The notes under the pieces were generated by a model. The model had not been told where the DNA came from and did not search any database. It worked only from the letters and a program-made list of their open reading frames with translations. A DNA stretch of 64,000 nucleotides from assembly GCA_052078155.1 (NCBI GenBank), contig JBQJBP010000001.1, positions 1,178,001 to 1,242,000 on the forward strand, in the 5' to 3' direction. Positions 42,431 to 51,825 of this stretch are shown here, in pieces. This DNA is from CAXBMB01 sp052078155. Its GTDB lineage: Bacteria; Pseudomonadota; Alphaproteobacteria; Kiloniellales; DSM-21159. Position 1 is the stretch's first letter. Every line of letters begins with the position of its first letter. The position numbers were made by a program, and so were the translations under genes.

Positions 42431-45400
42431 GCGCTCGTTGTTGGGTTGCAGCGGCAGCGCCGTGGGCTCTTCTGCCCCATCGCTGGCATTGGGTGTGCCT
42501 AAGAGATTGCGCAGAAACCCCGGTGCCAGAACTGAAAGAGGATTGACTGTGATCGTTGGGTCTGCCGCCGCCCCACTCAGCCGGTAGGTGAACGCCAGCA
42601 GTCCTTCGCCTTCCCCCCCTGTCAGAACCAGCCCCAGCAAAGGCACCCTGCCCAAAACGGCATTGAAGGAGTAGGCAGGAACCACAGTGCCGACCAGATC
42701 AACTTCATCTGCGTTGGTGTCAAAGGTCCCTCTTGTGGTCAGTCCCAGCGAGTCGCCGTGCGCCCGGATCAAAGGCGTCGTGATGATGCCCTTTTCAAAG
42801 GTGAAGTCACCGAACATCCGGTCGAAGGTCAGGCCCTGCCCATTGAGCACATTGGTAATGCCGGTCAAAGAGGCAACTGAAAGCATCTTGGCCAGTCCCG
42901 GTGCTTCAACCAGCCGGTAGTCGACAGCCTCCACACTGCCGGTGATCGGCGCTTCCGGCAGTCGGCCCGGCATGGTGGCCTTCAGCACCAGGCGCCCCCC
43001 TTCAATGGTATCCACCCAGTCGAAGGCGCGGGCGACGGCCCCGGTATCTTCTGCCTCAATGAGAAGCGAGTAGCCTCCATCGCTGGAGGGTTTGTAATCA
43101 AAGGAAAAGCTCTTAGCCGATGTTTCAGCATTGCTGGAGCGGTGGGTCGACCATTCAGGAGGAACCCGACCGTTGATGCTGATCCTTTCCCAGCCCGAGG
43201 CACTGCGGCGCAGGTCAAGCGCCACATCCGACAGATAGCGACCGTCACCAAGATAAACCTGAGACAACCTGTCCGCATGCAGCAACAAAGGCGTGGTTTC
43301 CTGCTCAGGCTTGCTTTCGGCATCTGGCTCGGTCTGTTCCTCCGGAGCCAGATCGTCCTCTTCCAGCCAGGGGCCAATGTCCAGCACACCGGCCGCAACA
43401 TCGATCTCCAGCCCGCCGTTTTTCTGTTGTTTGACCCGCAGCCCCTGAAGGTTGGAGTTCCCGAGGAAAATCTCTTCGAGTTCATATTCGGCTTTCAGAA
43501 CGCCATCGTCCGGGAAGCGGGCCGACCCACTAAACTGAAGGTCTCCGGCTTTCAGATCCAGTTTGGAGAGCCCCACGATATCATTGTCCCTGATTTCCAG
43601 GGTCACATGGGCTTGCCCGGCCTCACCCGCCGCCTTGTACCAGCCCAAGGTTGATTGTGTCATCGTGGCCGACGTCAGATTGCTGGCCGTTCTGATCTGA
43701 CCGTTGCCTCCGGGGTCCAGCGCAATTTCCAGCGCAGAAGAGACCGGTCCGTCCAGGAAATCTGATTTCGGAATGATGCCCAGAGTATCGAGTTGCTGAT
43801 CATTGATCAGTGGCACCTGAGCTGAGACTTCCGTGCGCAGGGGAGCATCGGCTGCGAAGCTCTCCGTCCACCGGGCGGTAAGAGGCACCCCCCCCAGTTT
43901 GCCCTCACCTTCCAGAATCAGGCGATCAGTGTTCACTTCCAGCTGGAAGTCGCCTTCAGTGATGTCCGCATCAAGCACAGCCTCTTTCAGACCTGCCTGC
44001 TTGAGCTTGCCTTTGGACGTTACTTCCAGGTCATCAAACCCCAGATCTTTGATCAACGGAAAGGTCAATTCCGTCACCATCTCGGCGGTGCCGGACGCCC
44101 CGGCCGGATCAATTCCCAGCCGCTCAACCAACGCCATCCTTGGATGGTTAAGCAGCAGCAGCGCTGACTTAAAATCCCCGGCGGCTGTAAAGGTGATGCC
44201 TATCCTGGGGGTTTCGTTCAGATCAAAGATCCGGACGTCGGCCTTCGGAACGCCCACTCCGGCGGCTACCCCATCGACGGGCGAGAAAGTCAGTTCGTCC
44301 AGCGCGAAGGTGCCGGTGCCCGACACGCCGGTGATTGGCGGCATGGGATTGAGATAATCAACCAGGAGATTGGAGTAACTCACTCCGCCTTCAAACAGCT
44401 TGATATCGGGCTCTGTCTCCGCATCCGTCGGCAGGCTCATATCCAGTTTCACCCAGGCCTGGTCCGCCGTGCCCTGACGAATGAACTGGGTAACCCAGGC
44501 CCGCCCGCCCTCGACAGCCTTAAGCGGCCAGTAAGCCGCCAGTTCATCGGCTGCCAGATCCTGAACCTCCGCACTGATCGACAGATCAGTGGCCTGTTCG
44601 GAAAACTGCACCTGTCCGGACATGGTTACATGGGGCTTGTGCTCAGTCTCTGAGGCGAAAACCGTCTTGGCCTGCTCCAGGACCAGCAGTTTCTTTTCAT
44701 CTGAATAGTGCCCTTTGACAGACAGACTCTGAACCCCGAGCGGCCGTTCCAGCTCCCTTGGCAGGACAATACGCCCGGCATGACCAACGAGATCAAAGGA
44801 CAGGTCGCTCAGATGACCTTTGGCATCGTCAATCTGAAAGGAAAAGCGCCCGTCCAGAGGCAGTTGCACCCCCCGCAAAACCTTCAGCTGTTCATCAATC
44901 TGAGCCAGGAAGTTGGGAGCAAAATCGTCCACTGTCAGCACCACATCCATGATGCCGGTGGTATCATTGTAAAGCAGACCGAACTCGGCAGAGGTTGTCA
45001 CCCCTGCCATATCCAGCTGCAGGCTCACATCTGCCGCCAGATCTTCTCCCTGACGGCGCACAGACAGCTCCGCATCCGGGGCCTGCCAGATGATGTCCAT
45101 CTGTTTGTCGACAAACTCCAGGCCGCCCTGAAAATTCACTTCGTGGAGGAATGATGCCGGGTTTTCGAGATTTGGCGCCGCCTTGATCTGGTCAAGCATC
45201 TGACGAACGAAATGGGAGTAAACCCGGTCTCCTGCCTGCAGGCCGTCTTCGTCCGTAATCTCCGGCAACTCAATACCTGTTGCTCCCGGCGAAGAGGCAT
45301 CAGCAGAACTGTCACCCTCTGTTTCCGCAGTGGAACCGGGCAGCACGACCTCCAGGCCGGTGTCCGTGCCTGCCGCCGGAGTCGAGGGGGCAAGCTCGTC

Positions 45401-45856
45401 TTGTGCTTCCGCAACCTCAGGAGACTGGACGCCCATGCTTCTGTGACGCTGGAATACAAAATGACCGTCCGCATTGCGTGTGATCAGCAGTTCTGCGCCG
45501 TAAATTCCAATCTCTGTCGGGGCAATTACGCCCTGGACCAACGCAGGAAGGGACAAAGACACATCGACCAGCGGCGCAGAAGCCAGGACCTGCCCGTTGG
45601 GGTCCAGGGTTTTCCAGTTGCGCGCCTGAAGCTTGAGGCTCTTTTGGTAAGACGGCCAGGCGATCACCATCTCGTCAATGGAGATGCTGAAGCCCTGAGA
45701 AATGCTCGCGAAGCTATTTTCCAGATAAGGCGTTAGAAAGTTCACCTGCACCGGGCCAGAAGACAACCGCCACAGAGCCACACCAACAAGGACAGCCAGC
45801 AGGACAAACAGACCGATCAGGCATTCCAAGATTATCTTGGTGCTTCGAACTAACAT
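42428..45856 (-). CDS. AsmA-like/DUF3971 inner-membrane-anchored protein
   Basis: A 1142-residue protein with one N-terminal membrane helix (residues about 7-30: STKIILECLIGLFVLLAVLVGVALW) and a very long periplasmic part rich in beta-strands. It has the DUF3971 and AsmA-like C-terminal features of YhdP-type proteins (TRGTFDTNADEVDLVGTVVPAYSFNAVLGRVPLLGLVLTGGEGEGLLAFTYRLSG, shown here only by its ends TRGTF and FTYRLSG). Such proteins are thought to form grooves that carry phospholipids to the outer membrane. It is divergent from glnE. Its TAG stop coincides exactly with the end of an intergenic element. Confidence 0.87.
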   Translation of the reverse strand: MLVRSTKIILECLIGLFVLLAVLVGVALWRLSSGPVQVNFLTPYLENSFASISQGFSISIDEMVIAWPSYQKSLKLQARNWKTLDPNGQVLASAPLVDVSLSLPALVQGVIAPTEIGIYGAELLITRNADGHFVFQRHRSMGVQSPEVAEAQDELAPSTPAAGTDTGLEVVLPGSTAETEGDSSADASSPGATGIELPEITDEDGLQAGDRVYSHFVRQMLDQIKAAPNLENPASFLHEVNFQGGLEFVDKQMDIIWQAPDAELSVRRQGEDLAADVSLQLDMAGVTTSAEFGLLYNDTTGIMDVVLTVDDFAPNFLAQIDEQLKVLRGVQLPLDGRFSFQIDDAKGHLSDLSFDLVGHAGRIVLPRELERPLGVQSLSVKGHYSDEKKLLVLEQAKTVFASETEHKPHVTMSGQVQFSEQATDLSISAEVQDLAADELAAYWPLKAVEGGRAWVTQFIRQGTADQAWVKLDMSLPTDAETEPDIKLFEGGVSYSNLLVDYLNPMPPITGVSGTGTFALDELTFSPVDGVAAGVGVPKADVRIFDLNETPRIGITFTAAGDFKSALLLLNHPRMALVERLGIDPAGASGTAEMVTELTFPLIKDLGFDDLEVTSKGKLKQAGLKEAVLDADITEGDFQLEVNTDRLILEGEGKLGGVPLTARWTESFAADAPLRTEVSAQVPLINDQQLDTLGIIPKSDFLDGPVSSALEIALDPGGNGQIRTASNLTSATMTQSTLGWYKAAGEAGQAHVTLEIRDNDIVGLSKLDLKAGDLQFSGSARFPDDGVLKAEYELEEIFLGNSNLQGLRVKQQKNGGLEIDVAAGVLDIGPWLEEDDLAPEEQTEPDAESKPEQETTPLLLHADRLSQVYLGDGRYLSDVALDLRRSASGWERISINGRVPPEWSTHRSSNAETSAKSFSFDYKPSSDGGYSLLIEAEDTGAVARAFDWVDTIEGGRLVLKATMPGRLPEAPITGSVEAVDYRLVEAPGLAKMLSVASLTGITNVLNGQGLTFDRMFGDFTFEKGIITTPLIRAHGDSLGLTTRGTFDTNADEVDLVGTVVPAYSFNAVLGRVPLLGLVLTGGEGEGLLAFTYRLSGAAADPTITVNPLSVLAPGFLRNLLGTPNASDGAEEPTALPLQPNNER

Positions 45857-46369
45857 AAAGAGGCACTCGTCCTTACAGACCCGGAGGTGCAGTTCCAGTA
45901 AAGCTGGTTATAACCCTTACAAATGCGGCAAAAAAACGAAGCTAGTTGGGAGATAGGATGATCAGAGCCAGCATGGGCTTTGTCCCGTTTGCAAAAGGTT
46001 AGATTCAATCCCAAGACTGCGCCTTTTCTGTCGATCGTCTTTTGTGTCAGCGCGCTTCTGACAACGTTTCAGATGATGTTCCTACAATGGACCCACTTTT
46101 GCCGAAAAACAAAACCAAAACAGACCTGTTCACATGTGGTTACAGAAATCACCTTCCTGCCCATTCCTGTCCAAAAGACGCCGTAGCGCAGGGGATTTAT
46201 CAAAAGCACTGTACCTCTTAAGGAAACAGGGCAGAAGCCTCCTTCCCGTAACAGCAAACTTTTCATTCTGTCGCAGCTTCAGCAAGCTGGCTTGACCCAC
46301 CCTGCCCCCTCAAGCAGTGTTCAGCTTCCATTTCCTTTTTCCTTACCGCCGCAGGACAGTCACCAGGCC
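45857..46369. other. Divergent region between the AsmA-like gene and glnE
   Basis: About 510 bp without a supportable gene. It probably carries two divergent promoters. Short frames in it resemble nothing I know. The true glnE start may be a TTG at 46292, which would shorten the region by 78 bp. Confidence 0.4.
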
Positions 46370-49339
46370 ATGACTTTCGATTTTCTATCCAAGATCAAGA
46401 CCTTGCCAGCTCCTGCTGACAGCGAACTGGCACAAGACGGGATCAAGGACTGGATTGACAGCTGCCGTTCCAAAGACAGCGATACCGCAGCGGCTGCGGA
46501 TTCCCTTTTGCAGGAAAAAAACGGACGGGACCTGCTGGCAGCCCTGTTTGGCAATTCCCCCTTTCTCGGCAACCTGGCGCGCAGGGAAGCAGAGTTCTTT
46601 TTGACCCTGGTGGACAAAGGGCCCAAGCACTGTCTGAAAGAGGTGCTGGCAGGCCTGAGACAGCCCCTGCCGCCTGCTGCCCGTCAGGAACAGATCAGCC
46701 TGGAACTGAGAGTCGCCAAACGCAGGGTCGCTTTGCTGACCGCCGTTGCCGATCTTTCCCAAAGCTGGCCTTTGATGACCATCACCCGGGCTCTCAGCGA
46801 CCTGGCAGATGCCGCCCTGGACCGGACACTGACGGCCTTGCTGCAGCAACTGGCTGAACGCAACCAGATTGTGCTGCCGCACCCGGACACGCCCCTGAAG
46901 GACTGCGGCCTGACAGTCCTGGCCATGGGAAAGTATGGCGCCAAAGAGCTGAACTACTCTTCCGACATCGATATCATTCTGCTCTACGAACCTGCCAAGT
47001 TCGACTACCAGGGGCGTCGCAGTTTGCAGGAGGCCATGGTCAAGGTGGCACGGGACATCTGTCGCCTGATGGACGAACGCACGGCCGAAGGTTACGTCTT
47101 TCGCACCGATTTGCGCCTGCGCCCCGACCCGGGAGCCACACCGCTGGCTCTGCCTCTCGGAGCGGCTTTGACCTACTATGAATCTCAGGGCCAGAACTGG
47201 GAGCGGGCGGCCATGATCAAAGCCCGGGCCTGTGCCGGGGATATCAAGCTGGGGGAAGAGTTTCTCTACGAACTGACCCCCTTTGTCTGGCGCAAGCATC
47301 TGGATTTCTGGGCCATCCAGGATGTGCATTCCATCAAGCGGCAGATCTACGCCCACAAAGGCGGCTCGACCGTGGCCATTGAAGGCCACAACATCAAACT
47401 GGGGCGCGGTGGCATTCGTGAGATTGAATTCTATGCCCAGACGCAGCAGCTGATTTACGGAGGGCGGGACCCGGCACTGCGCAGTTCGCGCACGCTTGAT
47501 GCGCTGGACGCCCTGGTCGCGGCTTCCCGAATGGAGGCCAGTACTGCAGAGGAACTGAAAGACAGCTATCATTTCCTGCGGACACTGGAACACCGTCTGC
47601 AGATGATCAACGATCAGCAGACCCACAGCCTGCCTGAAGCAGAAGGCGAAGTGGATAGCCTGGCTGTATTCATGGGCTATGACGACAGCGCCCGGTTCCG
47701 CCAGGATCTGGTGTCCCATCTGCGCCGGGTGGAAAATCACTATGCAGAGCTTTTTGAAGAAGCGCCCAGCCTGTCAGACAGCGGTTCTCTGGTCTTTACC
47801 GGCGCGGAACCGGACCCGGACACCACAAAAACGCTGACAGAGCTGGGCTACAGCGATCCGGAGCAGGTCTTCAATCTGGTTCGCGGCTGGCATCATGGCC
47901 GCTACCGCTCCACCCGATCGGTGCGGGCGCGCGAACTCTTGACCGAGATGATGCCGCAGTTGCTGCAGGAATTTGCCAAGGGGCAGGATCCGCAGCAGGC
48001 GCTGATCCGCTTTGATGCGTTTTTGGAGGGCCTGCCCTCCGGTGTGCAGGTTTTCTCCCTGCTCTATCAAAACCCCTCTCTGCTGGAAATGCTGGCTGAA
48101 ATCATGGGCCAGGCACCGGCCCTGGCCGAACGGCTGAGCAGCCGGGCCGGTTTGCTCGAAGCTGTGCTCAGCCCGAGTTTCTTTGCGGCTTTGCCGCCTT
48201 TTGACAGCCTGAAAAAGGAACTGGACGACCAGCTGTTGCAGGCCCGCGACTACCAGGATGTTCTGGACATCACCCGTCGCTGGAGCAACGACCGCCGCTT
48301 CCAGGTCGGCCTGCACATCCTGCGCCAGACAGTTTCCATTGAAACCAGCGGCAAGAACCTCTCTGACATCGCAGATGCCGCGGTATCCTGCCTGCTGCCT
48401 GATACCCACCGGGAACTGGCGCTCAAACACGGCACGATCCCCGGCAGCGGTATGGCCGTTCTGGCCCTTGGGAAACTGGGGGCGCAGGAGATGACCGTTT
48501 CCTCCGACCTGGACCTGGTTTTCCTCTATGAGAGCGAAGAGGGCGTCTCCTATTCCAATGGCGACAAGCCCATTGAGCCCAGTCTCTATTACGGACGGCT
48601 GGCTCAGCGCCTGATCACTGCACTTTCCGCACAGACCAGCGAAGGCAGTCTCTATGAAGTGGATCCGCGGCTGCGGCCGTCCGGTAGTGACGGCCCCATC
48701 GCCCTCAGTCTGGCCGGGTTCCTGCGCTACCAGCGTGAGGAAGCCTGGACCTGGGAGCACATGTCCCTGACCAAGGCCCGCGTGGTCGCCGGAGACCCTG
48801 AGTTCTGCGCCCGCATTCTGCAGGAGATCCGTTCCCTGCTCACTGCACCGCGGGACCACGATGCCCTGCTGACCGACATCTCCAGCATGCGGGAGAGAAT
48901 TCGTGCGGCCTTTCCGGGTAAAAGCCTGTGGGATGCCAAGTACCGCTCAGGCGGGCTTTACGACATTGATTTCCTGGCCCAGTACCTGCAGCTGCGCCAT
49001 GCGGCCGAGACACCGGAAATCCTCTGCCACAGTTCCATTGAAACCTTCGAAGAGGCAGCTTTCCTGGGCTATTTGTCTCAAGCCGAAGCAGAGCAACTGA
49101 AATACACAACGATCCTCTGGCAACGGGTGCAGAACTTCCTTCGCCTGACCATTGCCGGCAGTCAGGAGCCGGAGCAGTTTGGCGAAAGCTACCTGACGAC
49201 ACTGGCCAAGGTATCAGGCTTCGAGAGCTTCAAGGCCCTGGAAGCCAATATTGAGAAAAACGCTGCCGTTGTGTCGGAACTCTATGGCCGCATGATCCGC
49301 GAGCCTGCCCAGAAACTGGAAGCAAAAGCGTCAGACTAA
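46370..49339 (+). CDS. glnE: Glutamine synthetase adenylyltransferase/deadenylase
   Basis: A protein of 989 residues that adenylylates and deadenylylates glutamine synthetase according to nitrogen state. It has two nucleotidyltransferase domains: AMGKYGAKELNYSSDIDIILLYE in the first half and LGKLGAQEMTVSSDLDLVFLYE in the second, each followed by a PII-uridylyl-transferase-like helical domain (KGGSTVAIEGHNIKLGRGGIREIEF in the first). The order deadenylase then adenylylase is standard. The ATG at 46370 is used; a TTG at 46292 would add 26 residues. This is a central nitrogen regulator, with the conserved neighbours bcp and DUF455. Confidence 0.94.
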   Translation: MTFDFLSKIKTLPAPADSELAQDGIKDWIDSCRSKDSDTAAAADSLLQEKNGRDLLAALFGNSPFLGNLARREAEFFLTLVDKGPKHCLKEVLAGLRQPLPPAARQEQISLELRVAKRRVALLTAVADLSQSWPLMTITRALSDLADAALDRTLTALLQQLAERNQIVLPHPDTPLKDCGLTVLAMGKYGAKELNYSSDIDIILLYEPAKFDYQGRRSLQEAMVKVARDICRLMDERTAEGYVFRTDLRLRPDPGATPLALPLGAALTYYESQGQNWERAAMIKARACAGDIKLGEEFLYELTPFVWRKHLDFWAIQDVHSIKRQIYAHKGGSTVAIEGHNIKLGRGGIREIEFYAQTQQLIYGGRDPALRSSRTLDALDALVAASRMEASTAEELKDSYHFLRTLEHRLQMINDQQTHSLPEAEGEVDSLAVFMGYDDSARFRQDLVSHLRRVENHYAELFEEAPSLSDSGSLVFTGAEPDPDTTKTLTELGYSDPEQVFNLVRGWHHGRYRSTRSVRARELLTEMMPQLLQEFAKGQDPQQALIRFDAFLEGLPSGVQVFSLLYQNPSLLEMLAEIMGQAPALAERLSSRAGLLEAVLSPSFFAALPPFDSLKKELDDQLLQARDYQDVLDITRRWSNDRRFQVGLHILRQTVSIETSGKNLSDIADAAVSCLLPDTHRELALKHGTIPGSGMAVLALGKLGAQEMTVSSDLDLVFLYESEEGVSYSNGDKPIEPSLYYGRLAQRLITALSAQTSEGSLYEVDPRLRPSGSDGPIALSLAGFLRYQREEAWTWEHMSLTKARVVAGDPEFCARILQEIRSLLTAPRDHDALLTDISSMRERIRAAFPGKSLWDAKYRSGGLYDIDFLAQYLQLRHAAETPEILCHSSIETFEEAAFLGYLSQAEAEQLKYTTILWQRVQNFLRLTIAGSQEPEQFGESYLTTLAKVSGFESFKALEANIEKNAAVVSELYGRMIREPAQKLEAKASD

Positions 49340-49775
49340 CAACTCTTTCTAAGTCACTGGAATGCAAACGGTTTACTCAGCAGCTCTTAGAAATGGGCAT
49401 TTTTCACACAGCACTTTGATCGCGCCTACCACTCACCGTCAGCGGGTGTAGAAAGTCAGAAGCAGTGCTGCCCATCCTGACCAGACCGACAGGGCGAAGG
49501 AACCTGGGAGTACCATTATCGCCCCGGGGACAGCACTGAGCGTTGATGACGCCCGGCACTCGTCCTTCCTTCAGGCCAGCATTTTTGCCTTTCAAGGGGG
49601 CGATCGTCAGCTACGCCACAGATGGCGGCAGAGCAGTCAAATATGATCTGCCCGGGCGTCTGATCCGTATCCACTTTAGGAACTTCTACTTGCCCCGGAA
49701 TGGACTATCATGGTCCAGGACCTTGCCCTGTCATTTCTGGGCTCTGAAAACTCATTTCTTACAGGAAGATAAAAC
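49340..49775. other. Gap between glnE and bcp with a nested inverted-repeat structure
   Basis: 436 bp without a credible gene. At 49463-49538 nested inverted repeats suggest a structured RNA or a DNA hairpin (listed separately). The rest, apart from the bcp ribosome site, shows nothing I recognise. Confidence 0.45.
49463..49538. ncRNA. Candidate structured RNA, nested stems
   Basis: The outer arms CAGTGCTG (49463-49470) and CAGCACTG (49531-49538) are extended by CCC and GGG, and the inner arms GGGCGA (49492-49497) and TCGCCC (49519-49524) pair inside them. It does not match 4.5S RNA, 6S RNA or a riboswitch that I know. The strand cannot be decided. Confidence 0.3.
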
Positions 49776-50243
49776 GTGACCGACCTTACCACCGGAAGCC
49801 CAGCCCCCGATTTCACCGCTGTCAGCGATGGCGACGGCAAAATCTCTTTGGCTGATCTGCGCGGCAAAAACGTTATCCTTTACTTCTATCCCAAGGACGA
49901 CACCCCAGGTTGCACCACCCAGGCCTGCACCTTCCGTGATCTCCTGCCGGACTTTAGTGCCGCAGATGCCGTTATCCTGGGCGTGTCCAAAGACAGCGTC
50001 GCCCGTCACGACAAGTTCAAGGCCAAGCATGACCTGCCCTTTACTCTGCTGTCCGATGAAGACGGCAGCCTGTGCGAAGCCTATGGCGTCTGGGTGGAAA
50101 AGAAGAACTACGGCCGCACCTACATGGGCATCGAACGCAGCACTTTCCTGATCGACAAAGAGGGAACCATCCAGCAGGTCTGGCGCAAGGTTCGGGTCAA
50201 AGGCCATGTGGAGGCCGTGCTGGAGGCAGCCAAAGAGCTCTAG
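49776..50243 (+). CDS. bcp: Thioredoxin-dependent peroxiredoxin, Bcp/PrxQ type
   Basis: A 155-residue peroxiredoxin. The peroxidatic Cys46 and resolving Cys51 lie in DDTPGCTTQACTFRD, the spacing of the atypical two-Cys PrxQ group. It reduces hydrogen and organic peroxides with thioredoxin. It starts at GTG, preceded by AGGAAGA. With glnE and the DUF455 gene it forms a gene order conserved in alphaproteobacteria. Confidence 0.95.
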   Translation: MTDLTTGSPAPDFTAVSDGDGKISLADLRGKNVILYFYPKDDTPGCTTQACTFRDLLPDFSAADAVILGVSKDSVARHDKFKAKHDLPFTLLSDEDGSLCEAYGVWVEKKNYGRTYMGIERSTFLIDKEGTIQQVWRKVRVKGHVEAVLEAAKEL

Positions 50244-50578
50244 GGTCTGTTGTAAGGTAACTTCAGGGCACTCAACAGGTGGCACCGCCTGAAGCCCAAG
50301 GTCTGTCTGGTTGTTTTGACAGTCATCGGCTGGAGGAAAGAGCAAGCTTGCTTCTCGTTCAGCCGATGACCCTCTTGAAAGGGAACCTGGGGCTTCATTT
50401 CAGAGACCCTGAATGACAAACAGAGCTATCTTAGGCTGAAACAGTCCCCTCCTCAGGCCTTGCCTGAGCGCGGCAGATTTGTAAAAAAAAAGCAGATTTT
50501 TTGCTGAGCGATAAAGCTGGAAACACCCTTCCAGACCGGGCTCAGCAGAAGATGTCAGCTGCTGCTGACTTTTCCTTT

Positions 50579-50710
50579 AGAGCATGATCAGTTTACTTAG
50601 AAGCGCTTTGCGCTTGTACCTAAACCCTGACTCATCCTCTAAACCACTGAAAAGAGTTTCACGCTTCAAGTGTTATCACGTAGCGATTCCACTTAAAGCG
50701 ATTTGACTCT
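50579..50710 (+). repeat. Dispersed intergenic element, complete copy
   Basis: A 132-bp copy from AGAGCATGATCAGTTT to GCGATTTGACTCT. It keeps the hairpin core AAGCGCTTTGCGCTT, then CCTCTAAACCACTGAAAAGAG and GTTATCACGTAGCGATTCC. It is flanked by T on the left and A on the right, making TAGAG...CTCTA. It lies only 26 bp upstream of the DUF455 start codon and so would be part of that gene's leader or promoter. The rest of the 493-bp gap after bcp shows no gene. Confidence 0.9.
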
Positions 50711-50736
50711 AGCCTGCGATTTGTTCAGAGATCCCC

Positions 50737-51558
50737 ATGCAATTCACCCTGACAGCCGCCGCTTGTTCGGTCCTCAATCAAGCCGATCCTGTGGTCAAAG
50801 CCCGTCGCAGCCGGGCAGCGGCAGCTGACTGGCGAGCCAAGCGGTTGCAGGGCATCGGCGACAGCCTGCCGCCGTCCCGTCCGGCCCGCCCAGATCATCC
50901 TTTGCTGGTTGCCCCTAAAGACGTGCCCAAGCGCCGCCTGAACAGCAACCCGGAAGGACGCATCGCCCTGCTTCACGCCCTGGCCCATATTGAATTGAAC
51001 GCCATTGATCTGGCCTGGGACATCATTGCCCGCTTCGCCGGCCAGGCGTTGCCGGAGGCTTTCTTCGACGATTGGGTAATGGTGGCAGACGATGAAGCTA
51101 AACACTACCTGATGCTGGCGGATCGCCTGTCAGATCTGGGAGCTGCATACGGCGACCTGCCTGCGCACGACGGCCTGTGGCAGGCCGCTGAAGTCACCGC
51201 CCATGACCTGCTGGCCCGTCTGGCCGTGGTCCCCATGGTTCTGGAGGCCCGCGGCGTAGATATCACGCCGAAAACCATCGATCGCCTGAAGTCCTTTGGC
51301 GACAAAGAAAGCGCAGCGGCGCTTGAGGTCATCTACAAAGATGAAATCACCCATGTGGCAGCTGGTCGACGCTGGTTTGAATGGTCCTGCCAGGAACAGA
51401 AGATCGATCCGGTTCAAACCTTCCAGGAGCTGGTGAGGAAGTACTTCAAAGGCCAGATTAAACCGCCTTTCAATGAAGAAGGTCGCCTGGAGGCCGGTTT
51501 CCCCCCTCACTATTACCTGCCTCTGTCTCAGGATATCTGGCCGCAACCTGATAGCTAA
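50737..51558 (+). CDS. DUF455 family ferritin-like protein
   Basis: A 273-residue protein of the DUF455 family, whose fold is a ferritin-like four-helix bundle. Likely metal ligands are the Glu/His pairs in HALAHIELNAIDLAWD, ADDEAKHYLML and DEITHVAAGRRWF. No reaction has been proven for the family as far as I know; oxygen-dependent hydroxylation is a guess. Start ATG at 50737 follows the intergenic element closely, with only a weak GAG. The position after bcp is common in alphaproteobacteria. Confidence 0.87.
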   Translation: MQFTLTAAACSVLNQADPVVKARRSRAAAADWRAKRLQGIGDSLPPSRPARPDHPLLVAPKDVPKRRLNSNPEGRIALLHALAHIELNAIDLAWDIIARFAGQALPEAFFDDWVMVADDEAKHYLMLADRLSDLGAAYGDLPAHDGLWQAAEVTAHDLLARLAVVPMVLEARGVDITPKTIDRLKSFGDKESAAALEVIYKDEITHVAAGRRWFEWSCQEQKIDPVQTFQELVRKYFKGQIKPPFNEEGRLEAGFPPHYYLPLSQDIWPQPDS

Positions 51559-51716
51559 TCCGCGCCTTGCGCAATTGGTGCTCATAAAAACCGGGTAAAA
51601 CTCTCCTCACCAGAATGCTTGCCGCACCTCCTGGTTGCACTGCAGCATTTTCGACTCATTTGTGCGACAAATGGACACAGCCCTGCGTAAAACGGCTGCT
51701 TGCGAACAAAGAGCAC

Positions 51717-51750
51717 AAAAAAGGCCGCCCTCAATCAGAGAACGGCCTTT
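51717..51750 (-). terminator. Rho-independent terminator for ppa
   Basis: On the minus strand AAAGGCCG pairs with CGGCCTTT and is followed by a run of T, opposite the A-run from 51717. It lies 75 bp after the ppa stop. The loop is 15 nt. Confidence 0.8.
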
Positions 51751-51825
51751 CCGAACAGCTGGAGTCGTGTCGACCAGGTTCTTAGCCGGGACAGATCATC
51801 CGCCCCGCAGGAACCGACAGACCTG

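Noticed and set aside
46385..47740. Long minus-strand open frame (451 residues) opposite glnE
   Set aside because: It lies wholly antisense to the strongly supported glnE, has no recognisable domain and reflects codon bias in GC-rich coding DNA. The same applies to long antisense frames at 2213-3253, 26706-27767, 28685-30109, 33952-35313 and 38621-39868.
49404..49595. Minus-strand frame of 63 residues between glnE and bcp
   Set aside because: No family match; it coincides with the nested inverted repeats, which explain the sequence better.
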